Below are positions 1 through 8,213 of a DNA stretch of 53,404 bases, piece after piece. The DNA comes from Methanobacteriota archaeon (GTDB taxonomy: Archaea > Halobacteriota > Methanomicrobia > Methanomicrobiales > Methanospirillaceae), in the NCBI GenBank assembly GCA_029547145.1, contig JAKPPV010000055.1, positions 1-53,404 on the forward strand. Direction: 5' to 3'. Within the stretch, counting starts at the first letter, position 1, and each line of letters starts with the position of its first letter. The notes under the pieces were generated by a model, which searched no databases, was not told the origin of the DNA, and saw nothing but the letters and a program-made list of their open reading frames with translations. The position numbers and the translations under genes were made by a program.

Positions 1-525
1 ACCGACATCGATCGCCTTGCAGCGGACGAACTCGATGTTCTCGCAGACCCGTCCGTCCGCCCAGACGAAGAACATCCCGTTGACGGTGGGCGCGGTCTTC
101 TTGGAGTCCCGGATCGTGACGTCGTGCACCTTCACGTTCGATGTCGTGATCATCAGCCAGCCCCGGTTCGTGATCGTGAGGTCGCTCACCGTCACGTCGG
201 GCTGGGCGATGTCCACCCGCGCCGCGTAGTCGCCGGCCATCGAGAGGACGGTCCTGTCGGGCCCCTGCCCCCTCAGGGTCGAGTTCCCCCGGACATAGAT
301 CGTCCCCGAGGTCCGGAACGTACCGGCAGAGAGTTCGACCACGGAGTCGTTCGCAAAGGCTGCGTTGATCTCGACTTCGTCCGCGACGCCGTCGCAGACG
401 AACATGGACGAGGCCCTGGTGGCACTGTCGGCGTCCGAGGCGGCCACCATCACCGCCGACGCACCGACGGTGAGGGATAGGAGGACCAGGATGCTCACGA
501 TGACGAGGCCAGTTCTCGACGCCAT
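1..525 (-). CDS. exported right-handed parallel beta-helix protein (C-terminus beyond window)
   Basis: The reading frame is open from an ATG at 525 to the left edge, giving 175 codons without a stop, so the C-terminal part lies outside. Residues 1-30 form a signal peptide (a short basic start MASRTG, then a hydrophobic stretch LVIVSILVLLSLTVGASA). After it comes a segment with DGVADEVEINAAF, typical of pectate-lyase-like or NosD-like surface proteins, followed by short strands with repeated turns (STLRGQG, VTVSDLTITNRG, VKVHDVTIRDSK) as in parallel beta-helices. Such proteins are common as adhesin or S-layer-associated proteins of methanogens. The exact role is unknown. The start is supported by a TATA-like box about 30 bases upstream. 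Confidence 0.75.
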   Translation of the reverse strand, partial: MASRTGLVIVSILVLLSLTVGASAVMVAASDADSATRASSMFVCDGVADEVEINAAFANDSVVELSAGTFRTSGTIYVRGNSTLRGQGPDRTVLSMAGDYAARVDIAQPDVTVSDLTITNRGWLMITTSNVKVHDVTIRDSKKTAPTVNGMFFVWADGRVCENIEFVRCKAIDVG

Positions 526-553
526 GCCCATTCAGGATCATGACCGGGATACC

Positions 554-563
554 TATTAAAATA
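554..563 (-). promoter_or_regulatory. TATA-box candidate for the beta-helix protein
   Basis: On the minus strand this reads ATATTTTAAT in otherwise G+C-rich DNA. Its centre lies about 33 bases before the ATG at 525, the spacing expected for a leaderless or nearly leaderless archaeal transcript. Confidence 0.5.
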
Positions 564-659
564 TTGGCCTGTCATCATATCCGAATCCCGGTCATTTTTT
601 GAGAAATACACAACAATTTCAAAAGACTCGTCGGGTCGGGAACGGCGATCGGACGCGGT

Positions 660-1196
660 TCAGAGGGTGCTGAGAAGACCTGCGGAGAGGGCCGCTGTCG
701 TGGCGGTTCCAATAAAAAATCCCAGGGAGAGGGCGATGATCGAACGGTACCGGGGCCAGCCGAACAGCCACGCAACGGGGACGCAGACGTAGAATCCGAC
801 GACCATCACGCCGAGACAGAGGGCAACGGGACCCCAGCGCCGGAACCGATCGATCGTCGCAGCGCGCCGCTGGGCGCGCCCGACAAGCCGCCGAACGGTG
901 GTCGAACGATCGGCGAGGGTATCGAGGGCGGCGAAGAGAAAGAGCATCAGGGTCACGCCGAGAAGCGTGACATAGACCGTTGCAGGAACCGCAGGGATAC
1001 CAATCCCCACGGCGACGACCGCCGCACCGTACTCGATGATCGCAGTCGACGACACGACGCCGACGATCCCCGCGGGAGGGACGCCCCCCGTCAGCATCGC
1101 AAGAATGGACACGATGGCTCCGATGCCAGAGAGAATGCCCATCCCTGTCCCGTTACCGGGTTGCGGAAGGTCCACCGGGGGCGCCTCTATCTCCAT
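660..1196 (-). CDS. small multi-pass membrane protein, unknown function
   Basis: A 178-residue protein with about four hydrophobic segments: roughly residues 20-45, 48-65, 70-95 and, after a basic stretch (TTVRRLVGRAQRRAATIDRFRRW), 125-178, which holds one or two more. No catalytic motif is visible and I do not recognise the family. The ATG at 1196 follows a purine-rich GAGGGAG that could act as a ribosome binding site. It is divergent from the lipoprotein gene at 1265; the two share a short intergenic region with a TTTAAA box. Confidence 0.65.
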   Translation of the reverse strand: MEIEAPPVDLPQPGNGTGMGILSGIGAIVSILAMLTGGVPPAGIVGVVSSTAIIEYGAAVVAVGIGIPAVPATVYVTLLGVTLMLFLFAALDTLADRSTTVRRLVGRAQRRAATIDRFRRWGPVALCLGVMVVGFYVCVPVAWLFGWPRYRSIIALSLGFFIGTATTAALSAGLLSTL

Positions 1197-1230
1197 ACTG
1201 CTCCCTCACCCCGTCCTGCCATATGAGTCT

Positions 1231-1240
1231 TCTTTAAACT
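1231..1240. promoter_or_regulatory. TATA-like box between divergent genes
   Basis: The sequence TCTTTAAACT contains the symmetric core TTTAAA at 1233-1238. It lies about 29 bases before the ATG at 1265, which fits a leaderless plus-strand transcript, and about 40 bases before the ATG at 1196 on the other strand. One box may therefore serve either or both genes. Confidence 0.45.
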
Positions 1241-1264
1241 CCCTGCGAGCGTACCCTCGATCCC

Positions 1265-1693
1265 ATGAGATGGACATCGATCCTGGGTGCTGTCGGTGCT
1301 GCCGTGGTGCTGGTCCTTCTCTCCGGATGTCTCGGAGCCGGGCCTGACCCGGCGGGTGACGTCCCTGGAGTATCCACCTCGCAGCAGGTGAAGGGGCCGG
1401 GTGGAACCGCCGATCCCACTGCACCCGTCCCGCGGCTCGAACTCGAGGTGATCTACAGCGGGATGTGGAGCGGGGCATACGGAACGCGGGACGCAATCAG
1501 GTCCGACGAGGGGTTCGGAAACGCGACCCTGCCCGTCCTGCCGGGGGCACAGTTCGTGCAGGCAAAGTTCCAGAAGCAGGAGTCAAACGACGAACCCCTC
1601 ACCCTCCGCCTGCTCCGGGACGGCGCGGTGGTCGGGGAGGCGACCGGGGCAGGTCCCCTCGCGGTCGTCACGCTCGAGGTCTCCCTCCAGTGA
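1265..1693 (+). CDS. putative lipoprotein, unknown function
   Basis: The 142-residue product begins with a lipoprotein-type signal (MRWTSILGAVGAAVVLVLLSGC), where LSGC is a lipobox and Cys22 the likely lipidated residue. The rest is a Pro/Gly-rich linker and a short beta-rich domain that includes VIYSGMWSGAYGT. I do not recognise the family; a secreted ligand-binding or envelope role is only a guess. There is no Shine-Dalgarno sequence before the ATG, which agrees with leaderless transcription from the TTTAAA box. Confidence 0.65.
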   Translation: MRWTSILGAVGAAVVLVLLSGCLGAGPDPAGDVPGVSTSQQVKGPGGTADPTAPVPRLELEVIYSGMWSGAYGTRDAIRSDEGFGNATLPVLPGAQFVQAKFQKQESNDEPLTLRLLRDGAVVGEATGAGPLAVVTLEVSLQ

Positions 1694-1712
1694 GGAGGGG
1701 GACACGCCGTTT

Positions 1713-2378
1713 TCACAGCCAGCCGCGCGCGGCCCAGACCTCGTACTCGTGGGACCAGGTCTCCCGGTTCGCGGTGACGAGCATCCTGAAATAGTCACGT
1801 GCCGCCTCGAGGGACGGGACCTGGTCGGGGTACTGCCTTTTGGTCGCGATCGCCTCGACGAGGTCCCGTCCGAGGGCCTCGCCCTGTACCATCGCCCCGT
1901 TCAGCCGTCCGGGATCCGCTCCCAGGGCGACACCCACCCCGCCGACGGTCTGCGCGCCCAGATCGTTCAGGACCCCGTTCAGGTACCCGACCACGAGGTC
2001 GTCGCCGCTCCCCCCCGTCGTGCAGACCGAGCAGCCGTACTTACCATCGAAGGCACGACAGTGGATCGCGTCGGCCATCCGGTCCAGCACCTGCTTGAGC
2101 TGGGCGGTGGGACCGTTGATATAGTTGGGCGATCCGAGCACGATGCCGTCCGCTCCGACCATCTTCTCGAAGAGCCCGGCAAAGTCATCGACCCGTGGGC
2201 ACTCTCCGGTCGCGTAACAGGTCCCGCACCCGGTGCAGAACTCGAAGCGGTACCTGCAGATATCGATGAACTCCGTCTCGGCCCCTGCCGAAGCGGCTCC
2301 CCTGAGGACGGACTCGACGAGACGGGCCGTCCGTGATTCCGCACCCCGCGGGCTTGCGCTGATTCCAATGATCTTCAT
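1713..2378 (-). CDS. iron-sulfur flavoprotein, NADPH-dependent FMN reductase family
   Basis: A 221-residue flavodoxin-fold protein. The N-terminus MKIIGISASPRG is the FMN phosphate-binding start of the family. Cys48, Cys51, Cys54 and Cys60 form a compact C-x2-C-x2-C-x5-C cluster like that of the methanogen flavoprotein Isf, which carries a 4Fe-4S cluster and passes electrons from ferredoxin to FMN. The motif SPNYINGPTAQLK near residue 83 lines the flavin site. A longer reading frame upstream only runs antisense-like through korB. The ATG at 2378 gives the conserved start and lies 42 bases after korB, so co-transcription with korAB as a ferredoxin-linked partner is plausible. Confidence 0.85.
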   Translation of the reverse strand: MKIIGISASPRGAESRTARLVESVLRGAASAGAETEFIDICRYRFEFCTGCGTCYATGECPRVDDFAGLFEKMVGADGIVLGSPNYINGPTAQLKQVLDRMADAIHCRAFDGKYGCSVCTTGGSGDDLVVGYLNGVLNDLGAQTVGGVGVALGADPGRLNGAMVQGEALGRDLVEAIATKRQYPDQVPSLEAARDYFRMLVTANRETWSHEYEVWAARGWL

Positions 2379-2419
2379 GGCATCTTCCTCTCTTTCTATC
2401 CCATTAAGGATTTTCTCCC

Positions 2420-3277
2420 TCATCTCCGTTCGTCCAGGAAACCGCGGATCGCGGATGCCGGATCCCGGGTACCGGCCCGGTGCGCCGCGAGATGCTCCTG
2501 GTAGGTCGGGAGACGGGTCCGGTAGAGCGCCCCCAGCGGGATCCGGGAGTCGGTACTGTAGTCCCACTCCCGCGCGACCCGCAGGGCCCGGTCCACGTCC
2601 CGGGTGGGGAACTCTGATGGGTCGAGGTCGTATGCGTGCTCGTCGTAGTACGCGGTCTGGTTGAAGAAAGACGCACAGACCTGGAGGATCTCCAAAAAGG
2701 AGAGACCGCGGTGGGAGAGACCGTCGCGGATCAGCTGGCGGAGCTGCGGGAGCCGGCGGGAATACCCGCGTGCGACAAAGCTCGCGCCCGTTGCGACCAT
2801 CAGCGCCAGCGGGTTGAGTGGATACTCGGGGGAACCGGCGGGGGTCGAACGTCCGGGAAAACCGAGTGGCGAGGTCGGAGTGTACTGCCCGGTGGTGAGA
2901 CCGTATACCCGGTTGTCGTGGATGATCAGTGTGATGTCGACGTTTCGCTTCGCCGCGAAGACCAGGTGTTCGAGCCCCTCTCCGTAGCAGTCCCCGTCCC
3001 CGGCGCAGCAGATCACACGGAGATCGGGGTTCGCCAGCGCGATCCCGGTCGCCACGGGGATCGTCCGTCCGTGGATGGCATAGAAGGAGTTGATGCCCAG
3101 GTAATCGGCCATCTTGCCGTGGCAGCCGATGCCCGTGACCAGCACGAACTCCTCTCTCGGTGTGCCACCGTCGATCATCCCGGTCAGCACATCCTTCAAC
3201 GCGTGCTCGATCGCGAAGTTGCCGCAACCCGGGCACCACGTGTTCGGCGCCGGCGTGATGAGGTCACTCGTCGCCAC
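2420..3277 (-). CDS. korB: 2-oxoacid:ferredoxin oxidoreductase, beta subunit
   Basis: The 285-residue subunit binds thiamine diphosphate and catalyses ferredoxin-dependent oxidative decarboxylation of (or reductive CO2 addition to) a 2-oxoacid. WCPGCGNF at residues 14-21 is the conserved N-terminal motif. GDGD at 93-96 and Asn122 in HDNRVYGLT form the Mg-thiamine diphosphate site, followed by TGQYTPTSPLG. The start codon is GTG and directly follows the TAA of the alpha gene with no base between, so the pair is translationally coupled. The substrate (2-oxoglutarate or another 2-oxoacid) cannot be fixed from sequence; the two-subunit layout favours the Kor type. Confidence 0.92.
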   Translation of the reverse strand: MATSDLITPAPNTWCPGCGNFAIEHALKDVLTGMIDGGTPREEFVLVTGIGCHGKMADYLGINSFYAIHGRTIPVATGIALANPDLRVICCAGDGDCYGEGLEHLVFAAKRNVDITLIIHDNRVYGLTTGQYTPTSPLGFPGRSTPAGSPEYPLNPLALMVATGASFVARGYSRRLPQLRQLIRDGLSHRGLSFLEILQVCASFFNQTAYYDEHAYDLDPSEFPTRDVDRALRVAREWDYSTDSRIPLGALYRTRLPTYQEHLAAHRAGTRDPASAIRGFLDERR

Positions 3278-4933
3278 TTAGACCACCTCCGCGAGACGGG
3301 AGACGATCTCCTCGACCGTGAACGGACGCCCGTCGAACCGGTGCACCCGCCCGTCGGCCCCGAACCCGTGCAGGCGCATCAGCTGCTCGAGTTGCCCGGT
3401 CCAGTTCTGCTCGACAACGATGAGACGTTCGAGCCCGTCCACGGCGGCTCGAAACGCCTCCGTCGGGAACGGCTCGAGCACGATCGGCCGCACGAGCCGT
3501 AGGGGCTGTTCATCGACCGCCTCGCGCACCGCCCCGGCGGTCGATCCCCAGGTGACCACCCCGACGCGTGCGGTGTCCGGTCCGGAGACGTCGACGGTCT
3601 CGTACGCCCGAAGTGCCTCTCCGAGGGTCCTCGCCTTCTCCCGTCGCTTTCTCTGCATCGCCGCGGAGATCTCCGCATCCTCGGTGGTCGTTCCCGACTC
3701 ATCGTGCTCGTAGGAGTTGACCTTGATCACGTCGCCCGCCGACGGGACGGTGCGCAGTGGCGAGACACCGTCCGGGGTGATCCGGTACCGGAGATAGGGC
3801 TCACCGGGCATCATCGCGTTCCTGTCGTCCGGGGCAGCGACCCTGAGATCCGGGTCGATCACGGCCGAGTACCCCCCCTCGCAGAGCGTCTTGTCGGCCA
3901 GCAGGATCGCCGGCACCTGAAAGCGCCACGCGAGCTCGAGTGCACGGGCAGACCAGACATAGGCCTCGCTCGCGTCCGCCGGTGCGGCGATGAGGCGCGG
4001 AAACTCCCCCTGGCCCGCGTGACGGGCAAAGAGCAGCTCGGTCTGGCAAGAGTACGTGGGAAGTCCCGTGCTCGGGCCGGGCCGCTGTCCGAGTACGATC
4101 ACGACGGGGACCTCAGCCATGCCGGAGAGGGAGAGGCCCTCGGTCATCAGGCAGAAGCCACCGCCCGAAGTACCGACGGCACAGCGGCTTCCGGCGTATG
4201 CCCCTCCGAGTGCCATCAGGATCACCGCGATCTCGCTCTCGGGATGGACGACGGAGAGGGCTGTCCGGCTGGCGAACCCGGCGAGGAGATGCAGGATGCT
4301 GGACGTGGGAGTCATCGGGTAGGCGATGTAGGTGTCCAGGCCTCCCCGTACAAGCCCGAGCGCGATCGCCTCGTTCCCGGTCAGCACCGGGAGCGGTCTG
4401 CGATCGATGCGCGGGATCCGGATCCGTTCTTCGACCATCTCGAACGACCGGCGGGCCACGCGCAGGTTGATCCCGGCATGCCTCCCGAACTCCCGTTCGA
4501 AGACCGTTTCGACGAGCGACCACGGGATGCCGGCGGCACGGCAGAAGGCGCCGATCATCCCCGAGTTCCGGGTGATCGGGGGGGCGCCCTCGGCATCCAG
4601 GGCCTCGTCGAGCGGCACCGGCACCCCCACGCTCTCCCTGACGACCGACGAGTCGAAGAGCAGCACCCCGCCAGGGGAGAGGCGGGACGCGTGCTGCCGG
4701 ACCGTCTCACGGTCGAGGGCGATCACCGCATCGACCCTTTCCCGGTGAGTCCCGATGGGCCGATCCGCCGACCGGACGATCGCAAAGTTGTGCCCACCAC
4801 GGATCAACGAGGGGTAGTCGTAATACATGTAGACATACCGCCCGAGGCGGGCCATCAGTCGGTTCAGTACTGCGCTCGCCCTGTTGATCCCCTCGCCGGC
4901 CCTGCCGCCGATCAGCACAGAGAACTCTTCCAC
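3278..4933 (-). CDS. korA: 2-oxoacid:ferredoxin oxidoreductase, fused gamma-alpha subunit
   Basis: The 551-residue protein joins a gamma domain (about residues 1-180, with GGRAGEGI at 9-16 and YPSLIRGGHNF at 40-50) to an alpha domain (from about 183, with YPMTPTS at 205-211). This gamma-alpha fusion is the usual large subunit of two-subunit KorAB enzymes, which make or use 2-oxoglutarate in the incomplete reductive citrate cycle of methanogens. The start is GTG (GTGGAAGAG) about 37 bases after a clear TATA box. The gene leads a korA-korB-flavoprotein operon. Confidence 0.92.
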   Translation of the reverse strand: MEEFSVLIGGRAGEGINRASAVLNRLMARLGRYVYMYYDYPSLIRGGHNFAIVRSADRPIGTHRERVDAVIALDRETVRQHASRLSPGGVLLFDSSVVRESVGVPVPLDEALDAEGAPPITRNSGMIGAFCRAAGIPWSLVETVFEREFGRHAGINLRVARRSFEMVEERIRIPRIDRRPLPVLTGNEAIALGLVRGGLDTYIAYPMTPTSSILHLLAGFASRTALSVVHPESEIAVILMALGGAYAGSRCAVGTSGGGFCLMTEGLSLSGMAEVPVVIVLGQRPGPSTGLPTYSCQTELLFARHAGQGEFPRLIAAPADASEAYVWSARALELAWRFQVPAILLADKTLCEGGYSAVIDPDLRVAAPDDRNAMMPGEPYLRYRITPDGVSPLRTVPSAGDVIKVNSYEHDESGTTTEDAEISAAMQRKRREKARTLGEALRAYETVDVSGPDTARVGVVTWGSTAGAVREAVDEQPLRLVRPIVLEPFPTEAFRAAVDGLERLIVVEQNWTGQLEQLMRLHGFGADGRVHRFDGRPFTVEEIVSRLAEVV

Positions 4934-4965
4934 GAGGATACACCGATAGGAGGGAGGGAGACCGG

Positions 4966-4975
4966 AGTATATAGT
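4966..4975 (-). promoter_or_regulatory. TATA box of the korAB operon
   Basis: On the minus strand this reads ACTATATACT, one of the clearest TATA boxes in the window. Its centre is about 37 bases before the korA GTG codon, predicting a short leader of roughly ten bases. Confidence 0.6.
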
Positions 4976-5020
4976 CCTGGTGCCAAAGGGCCGACAGGTC
5001 GGTCCGGAGTGCGGACGCGG

Positions 5021-5386
5021 TCAGCGCTCCTGTCCATTCACCTGCTCGAGAAGGCCGAAGACGTTCCCCTCGGCATCGGCGCAGTAGGCGACCCGCCCCA
5101 CTCCGGATACAGAACGGCGTGGCATCAGGACCTCGCCACCTGCCCTGATGCATCGGAGCATCGTGTCGTCGATCGAGGTGACGCTGACCAGGTTCGTGAA
5201 TGACGAACCCCGTACCCGCGGCATCACGGCCCCATCGATTCCGGGTTCGCCGGTTCCCCCCGACCGGAGCAGGATGTAATACGGGTCCTCGGTACGCTCG
5301 ATCTCCCACCCGAAGACATCCCGGTAGAAGGCCGCCACCCGCTCCGGATCGTCAGCATGGCATTCGAAAAGAACAACACGGGGCAT
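5021..5386 (-). CDS. VOC (glyoxalase/bleomycin-resistance fold) family protein
   Basis: A 121-residue vicinal-oxygen-chelate fold protein. It starts MPRVVLFECHADDPERVAAFYRDVFGW, the first beta-alpha-beta unit of the family, and ends with FCADAEGN-type sequence (YCADAEGNVFGLLE). Proteins of this single-domain subgroup often bind a metal or a small ligand as dimers; the substrate is unknown. The frame is open another 47 codons upstream, but the conserved fold begins at the ATG at 5386, and a TTTATC box sits about 38 bases before it. Confidence 0.8.
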   Translation of the reverse strand: MPRVVLFECHADDPERVAAFYRDVFGWEIERTEDPYYILLRSGGTGEPGIDGAVMPRVRGSSFTNLVSVTSIDDTMLRCIRAGGEVLMPRRSVSGVGRVAYCADAEGNVFGLLEQVNGQER

Positions 5387-5419
5387 GATATCCACCGCGC
5401 TGCGTGTGAGATGGCTGGA

Positions 5420-5429
5420 TGATAAACTT
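5420..5429 (-). promoter_or_regulatory. TATA-like box for the VOC protein gene
   Basis: On the minus strand this reads AAGTTTATCA. It is centred about 38 bases before the ATG at 5386 and helps to choose that start over the longer open frame. Confidence 0.4.
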
Positions 5430-5457
5430 TTCTTCCGCCGGGTAAGAGGTCGCCCGG

Positions 5458-6168
5458 TTATTTGTACTCGCGCCTCGAGTAGGTGTACCGCCCGGACTCC
5501 CCGCCCTTCAGGACGATGTAGAGCCACTGGTAGAGCGAACGGATCGTGCCGAACTGCTCGTACCGGCGCATGGAAAAGCCGACCTTCAGACCGGGATCAA
5601 AGAGGATCCGTCCCTCGAGCAGCATGCGGCGGGCGATCTCGAGGTCGTCCCCCGCATCGATCGTCCGGTACATGCCCGCCCTGACGAATGCATCCTTTCT
5701 GAACCCGGTGTTGCATCCGAGGGTATAGTACATGATACCCGTCCGGTAACAGAGGGCGGAGAGGGTGTTCGCCATCCAGAGCGAGACCCGGTTCTTGATC
5801 GAGTCCTCGATGGGCCGTACCGTTCCATAGACCATCACCACCCCTTCCGAGGAGAGGGCGTTCCGAATCCGTTCGAGCCAGTCAGGGGGCAGGACGCAGT
5901 CCGCATCCGTGGTCGCGATCAGTGCGGCCCGGGCAGCGAGGACACCGTCGTTCCGTGCTCCCCCCACCTTCGGACTCGTCTGGATGAAGACGCGGTCGGC
6001 GTACGCTGCTGCGATCTCCCGCGTCCGGTCCTTCGAATCACCATCGACGACGATCACCTCGAACTGTTCCCGGGGGAGGGTCTGGTCCGAGAGGGAGCGA
6101 AGACAGCGTTCTATCCCGCCCTCCTCGTTGTAGGCCGGGATCACAACCGAGATGACGGGGGGCGTCAT
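5458..6168 (-). CDS. glycosyltransferase family 2
   Basis: A 236-residue GT-A fold enzyme. The N-terminus ISVVIPAYNEEGGIERCL binds the nucleotide sugar, VVDGDSKD follows, and TTDADCVLPPDW carries the DxD metal site. No membrane segment is evident, so the protein is probably cytosolic or peripheral. Its ATG overlaps the stop of the preceding AglJ-like gene in an ATGA arrangement, so the two are translationally coupled. This suggests a next step in building the same glycan. The sugar donor and acceptor are unknown. An open frame further upstream is only the neighbour read in another frame. Confidence 0.85.
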   Translation of the reverse strand: MTPPVISVVIPAYNEEGGIERCLRSLSDQTLPREQFEVIVVDGDSKDRTREIAAAYADRVFIQTSPKVGGARNDGVLAARAALIATTDADCVLPPDWLERIRNALSSEGVVMVYGTVRPIEDSIKNRVSLWMANTLSALCYRTGIMYYTLGCNTGFRKDAFVRAGMYRTIDAGDDLEIARRMLLEGRILFDPGLKVGFSMRRYEQFGTIRSLYQWLYIVLKGGESGRYTYSRREYK

Positions 6169-7091
6169 CGCCGCTCCTCCAGTTCGTGCCGTAAGAGTTC
6201 GATCTCGGCCAATGTCTCGCGGTGGAACGAGAGGACCAGGTCTCCGATCAGGCCGAAGACGAAGATCTGGATACCGACCATGATCAGGAGTACCGTCAGG
6301 ATGGTGAGCGGAAGGTGGGTGATCCCCGCGAGCCACTCGACGACCACCAGGATCCCGATGATGAAGCCGATCAGCGAGAGGGTGACCCCGATCAGGCCGA
6401 AGTAGAAGAGCGGATTGTTCATCCTGGCCAGGCGGTAGATCGTCACGGCGATCCGGTATCCGTCCTGTATCGGGTTCAACTTGGTGGAGGTGCCCGGGCG
6501 CCGCCCGTACCGGATGGGAACCACCCGGACCCGGTGGCGGTTTCGCACCGCTTCGACCGAGATCTCGGTCTCGATCCCGAACCCCTGCTCTTTCAGGCAC
6601 ATCGAGTCGATCGCCTGCCGGGAAAAGGCACGGTATCCGGAGAGGATGTCATAGAGGTACCGACCGTGGGCGAGGCGGAAGAGTCGGTTGAGGATGTAGT
6701 TTCCCACGTAGTTGAGCCGCGAGAAGGCACCGCTGTCGGTCTCCCGGAGCCGGTCGCCGATCACCTGGTCGTACCCCTCCATGAGCGGCTGGACCATCAG
6801 GTCCGCGTCTGCCGGATCGTAGGTACCGTCGCCGTCCAGCATCAGCACGTAGGGGGTTTCGATCTCCCGGAAGGCTTCCACGACGGCGTTTCCCTTCCCC
6901 CGTCCCGTCTGGACGATCACCCGGGCGCCTGCCGCCTTTGCCAGCTCGGCGGTGCCGTCCGAGCTTCTGCCATCGATCACCAGGACACGGTGATAGCCGT
7001 GATCGGCAAAGTCCCGAATCAAACCCTGAATGGTGGGTGCCTCGTTCAGGGTTGGGATCAGGACGGTGACGCTGTCCCGGTCGATCATCAT
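6165..7091 (-). CDS. AglJ-like dolichol-phosphate glycosyltransferase (GT2)
   Basis: About 308 residues. The GT2 domain starts SVTVLIPTLNEAPTIQGLI and contains VLVIDGRSSDGT and LMLDGDGTYDPADADLM, the pattern of the AglJ group, which transfers the first sugar to dolichol phosphate in archaeal N-glycosylation. RLNYVGNYILNRLFRL, YDILSGYRAFSR and NNPLFYFG are also shared with that group. Two C-terminal membrane helices (about residues 225-255 and 260-290) end in a short cytoplasmic coil. Several ATG codons lie close together (7097, 7091, 7088); 7091 is a compromise. The gene is divergent from the DUF99 gene. Confidence 0.82.
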   Translation of the reverse strand: MMIDRDSVTVLIPTLNEAPTIQGLIRDFADHGYHRVLVIDGRSSDGTAELAKAAGARVIVQTGRGKGNAVVEAFREIETPYVLMLDGDGTYDPADADLMVQPLMEGYDQVIGDRLRETDSGAFSRLNYVGNYILNRLFRLAHGRYLYDILSGYRAFSRQAIDSMCLKEQGFGIETEISVEAVRNRHRVRVVPIRYGRRPGTSTKLNPIQDGYRIAVTIYRLARMNNPLFYFGLIGVTLSLIGFIIGILVVVEWLAGITHLPLTILTVLLIMVGIQIFVFGLIGDLVLSFHRETLAEIELLRHELEERR

Positions 7092-7095
7092 TCCC

Positions 7096-7103
7096 ATATA
7101 TAT
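7096..7103 (+). promoter_or_regulatory. TATA box for the DUF99 gene
   Basis: ATATATAT, centred about 31 bases before the ATG at 7131, fits a leaderless transcript. On the other strand this tract would lie just inside the leader or start region of the AglJ-like gene. Confidence 0.45.
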
Positions 7104-7130
7104 GCCGGAAAGGTCATCATAAGTCCTTTG

Positions 7131-7712
7131 ATGAGGCTGGAGAAACCGGGTCTCCGCGTCCTGGGGATCGCCGAGAGCTATCGCGGCAGGCACGACGAGG
7201 GCGTCCGGTCACGACTTGCCGGGATCGTGATGAGGCGGGACCTCCGCATCGACGGCTTTGCCGTCGAGGAGGCGACGGTCGGAGGTTCGGACGCAACAGA
7301 CTCGGTCCTGCGGCTCGTACGATCCCTCGGGCGCGACGACATCAACCTGGTGATGACCTCGGGCTCGGTGATCGCGTGGTTCAACGTGATCGACGGGGAG
7401 GAGGTCTGGCGGCGGACAGGAGTACCCCTCGTCTCGGTCACCTACGAACCGTCAGACGGGCTTGAAGAGGCGATCGCGCGCCATTTTCCCGGGGACGAGG
7501 AGAGGCTCGAGCGGTACCGGTCCCTGGGAGAGCGGAGACCCGTCGTGCTATCGACCGGCTCGACCCTGTTCGTGCGCCCCTTCGGACTGAGCAATAAAGA
7601 CGCGGCACGCGTGGTGGATGCCTTCACCTTGGACGGGCGGGTCCCCGAACCGGTTCGCGTCGCCCGGCTCATCGCACGGGGCCTGGGGCGAAGTACTCAT
7701 CCCGGGAGATGA
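7131..7712 (+). CDS. DUF99 family protein (endonuclease V-like)
   Basis: A 193-residue archaeal protein of the DUF99/UPF0215 family, which is distantly related to endonuclease V. Typical family signatures are LRVLGIAESY near the start, then DGFAVEEATVGGSDATDSV, NLVMTSGSVIAWFNVID, TGVPLVSVTYEPSDGLE and a C-terminal PEPVRVARLIARGL. Its biochemical role is not established. The last 44 bases overlap the 3' end of the convergent pilin-like gene. Confidence 0.8.
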   Translation: MRLEKPGLRVLGIAESYRGRHDEGVRSRLAGIVMRRDLRIDGFAVEEATVGGSDATDSVLRLVRSLGRDDINLVMTSGSVIAWFNVIDGEEVWRRTGVPLVSVTYEPSDGLEEAIARHFPGDEERLERYRSLGERRPVVLSTGSTLFVRPFGLSNKDAARVVDAFTLDGRVPEPVRVARLIARGLGRSTHPGR

Positions 7713-8193
7713 TGCATCCGGTTCCCGAGTCGATGATCTCGGTCCGAACCCTCTGGCGCGGTCTGAAGGTGCCGTCCTTGAAGTCGATCAGCACGAACGC
7801 CCCCGGCACCCACCTCTCTCCCTGGCAACCGAGCCCCCCCATCCGCTCGATGCCGAAATGGTGTGTCGGGATGAAGTCCTGGCCGTGGAACGTGGTGACG
7901 ACACTCCGGATCGGCACGCCGTCGACGAAGAAACGGCCGGAAAGTGGCCGGTTCGGGATGGGCTCACTGCCGGTGTACCGAAGCAGGACGCGGCTGTCAT
8001 AGTTGAGTATCGGCCTGTCTTCGTCGTAGTCGTGGATCGTGACGATCTCGAACTGCCTGGGCGGGAAGGGATTGCAGAGGTGGGGAAGAGAGAAGAGGGC
8101 CAGGATGAGCAGTATGAGGACGATCGTCACCACCACCAGGAGGAGGACGCCCACGACCGGGGAGACACAGTCCTCGTGCTGCACTCGGACCAC
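7669..8193 (-). CDS. archaeal type IV pilin-like protein
   Basis: About 174 residues. HEDCVSPVVGVLLLVVVTIVLILLILALF is a class III (prepilin) signal: a short basic leader, then a SPVVG motif and a long hydrophobic helix as in archaeal pilin N-terminal domain proteins. The rest is a beta-rich extracellular domain with three cysteines. There is no ATG near the start: TTG (8214) and GTG (8193 or 8184) are the options. GTG at 8193 sits about 28 bases after a T-rich box and is preferred, but the choice is uncertain. The 3' end overlaps the DUF99 gene tail to tail. Confidence 0.78.
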   Translation of the reverse strand: MVRVQHEDCVSPVVGVLLLVVVTIVLILLILALFSLPHLCNPFPPRQFEIVTIHDYDEDRPILNYDSRVLLRYTGSEPIPNRPLSGRFFVDGVPIRSVVTTFHGQDFIPTHHFGIERMGGLGCQGERWVPGAFVLIDFKDGTFRPRQRVRTEIIDSGTGCIISRDEYFAPGPVR

Positions 8194-8213
8194 GCGAGAG
8201 GTGATCGTCTGCA

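Noticed and set aside
3704..5203. Long plus-strand open frame (499 codons) opposite korA
   Set aside because: It is an antisense shadow of the well-conserved korA gene. Its composition (Arg/Gly/Asp-rich, no motifs) is typical of G+C-rich antisense frames.
5387..5527. Longer start for the VOC protein gene
   Set aside because: The fold begins at the ATG at 5386 and a TATA-like box lies inside the would-be extension.
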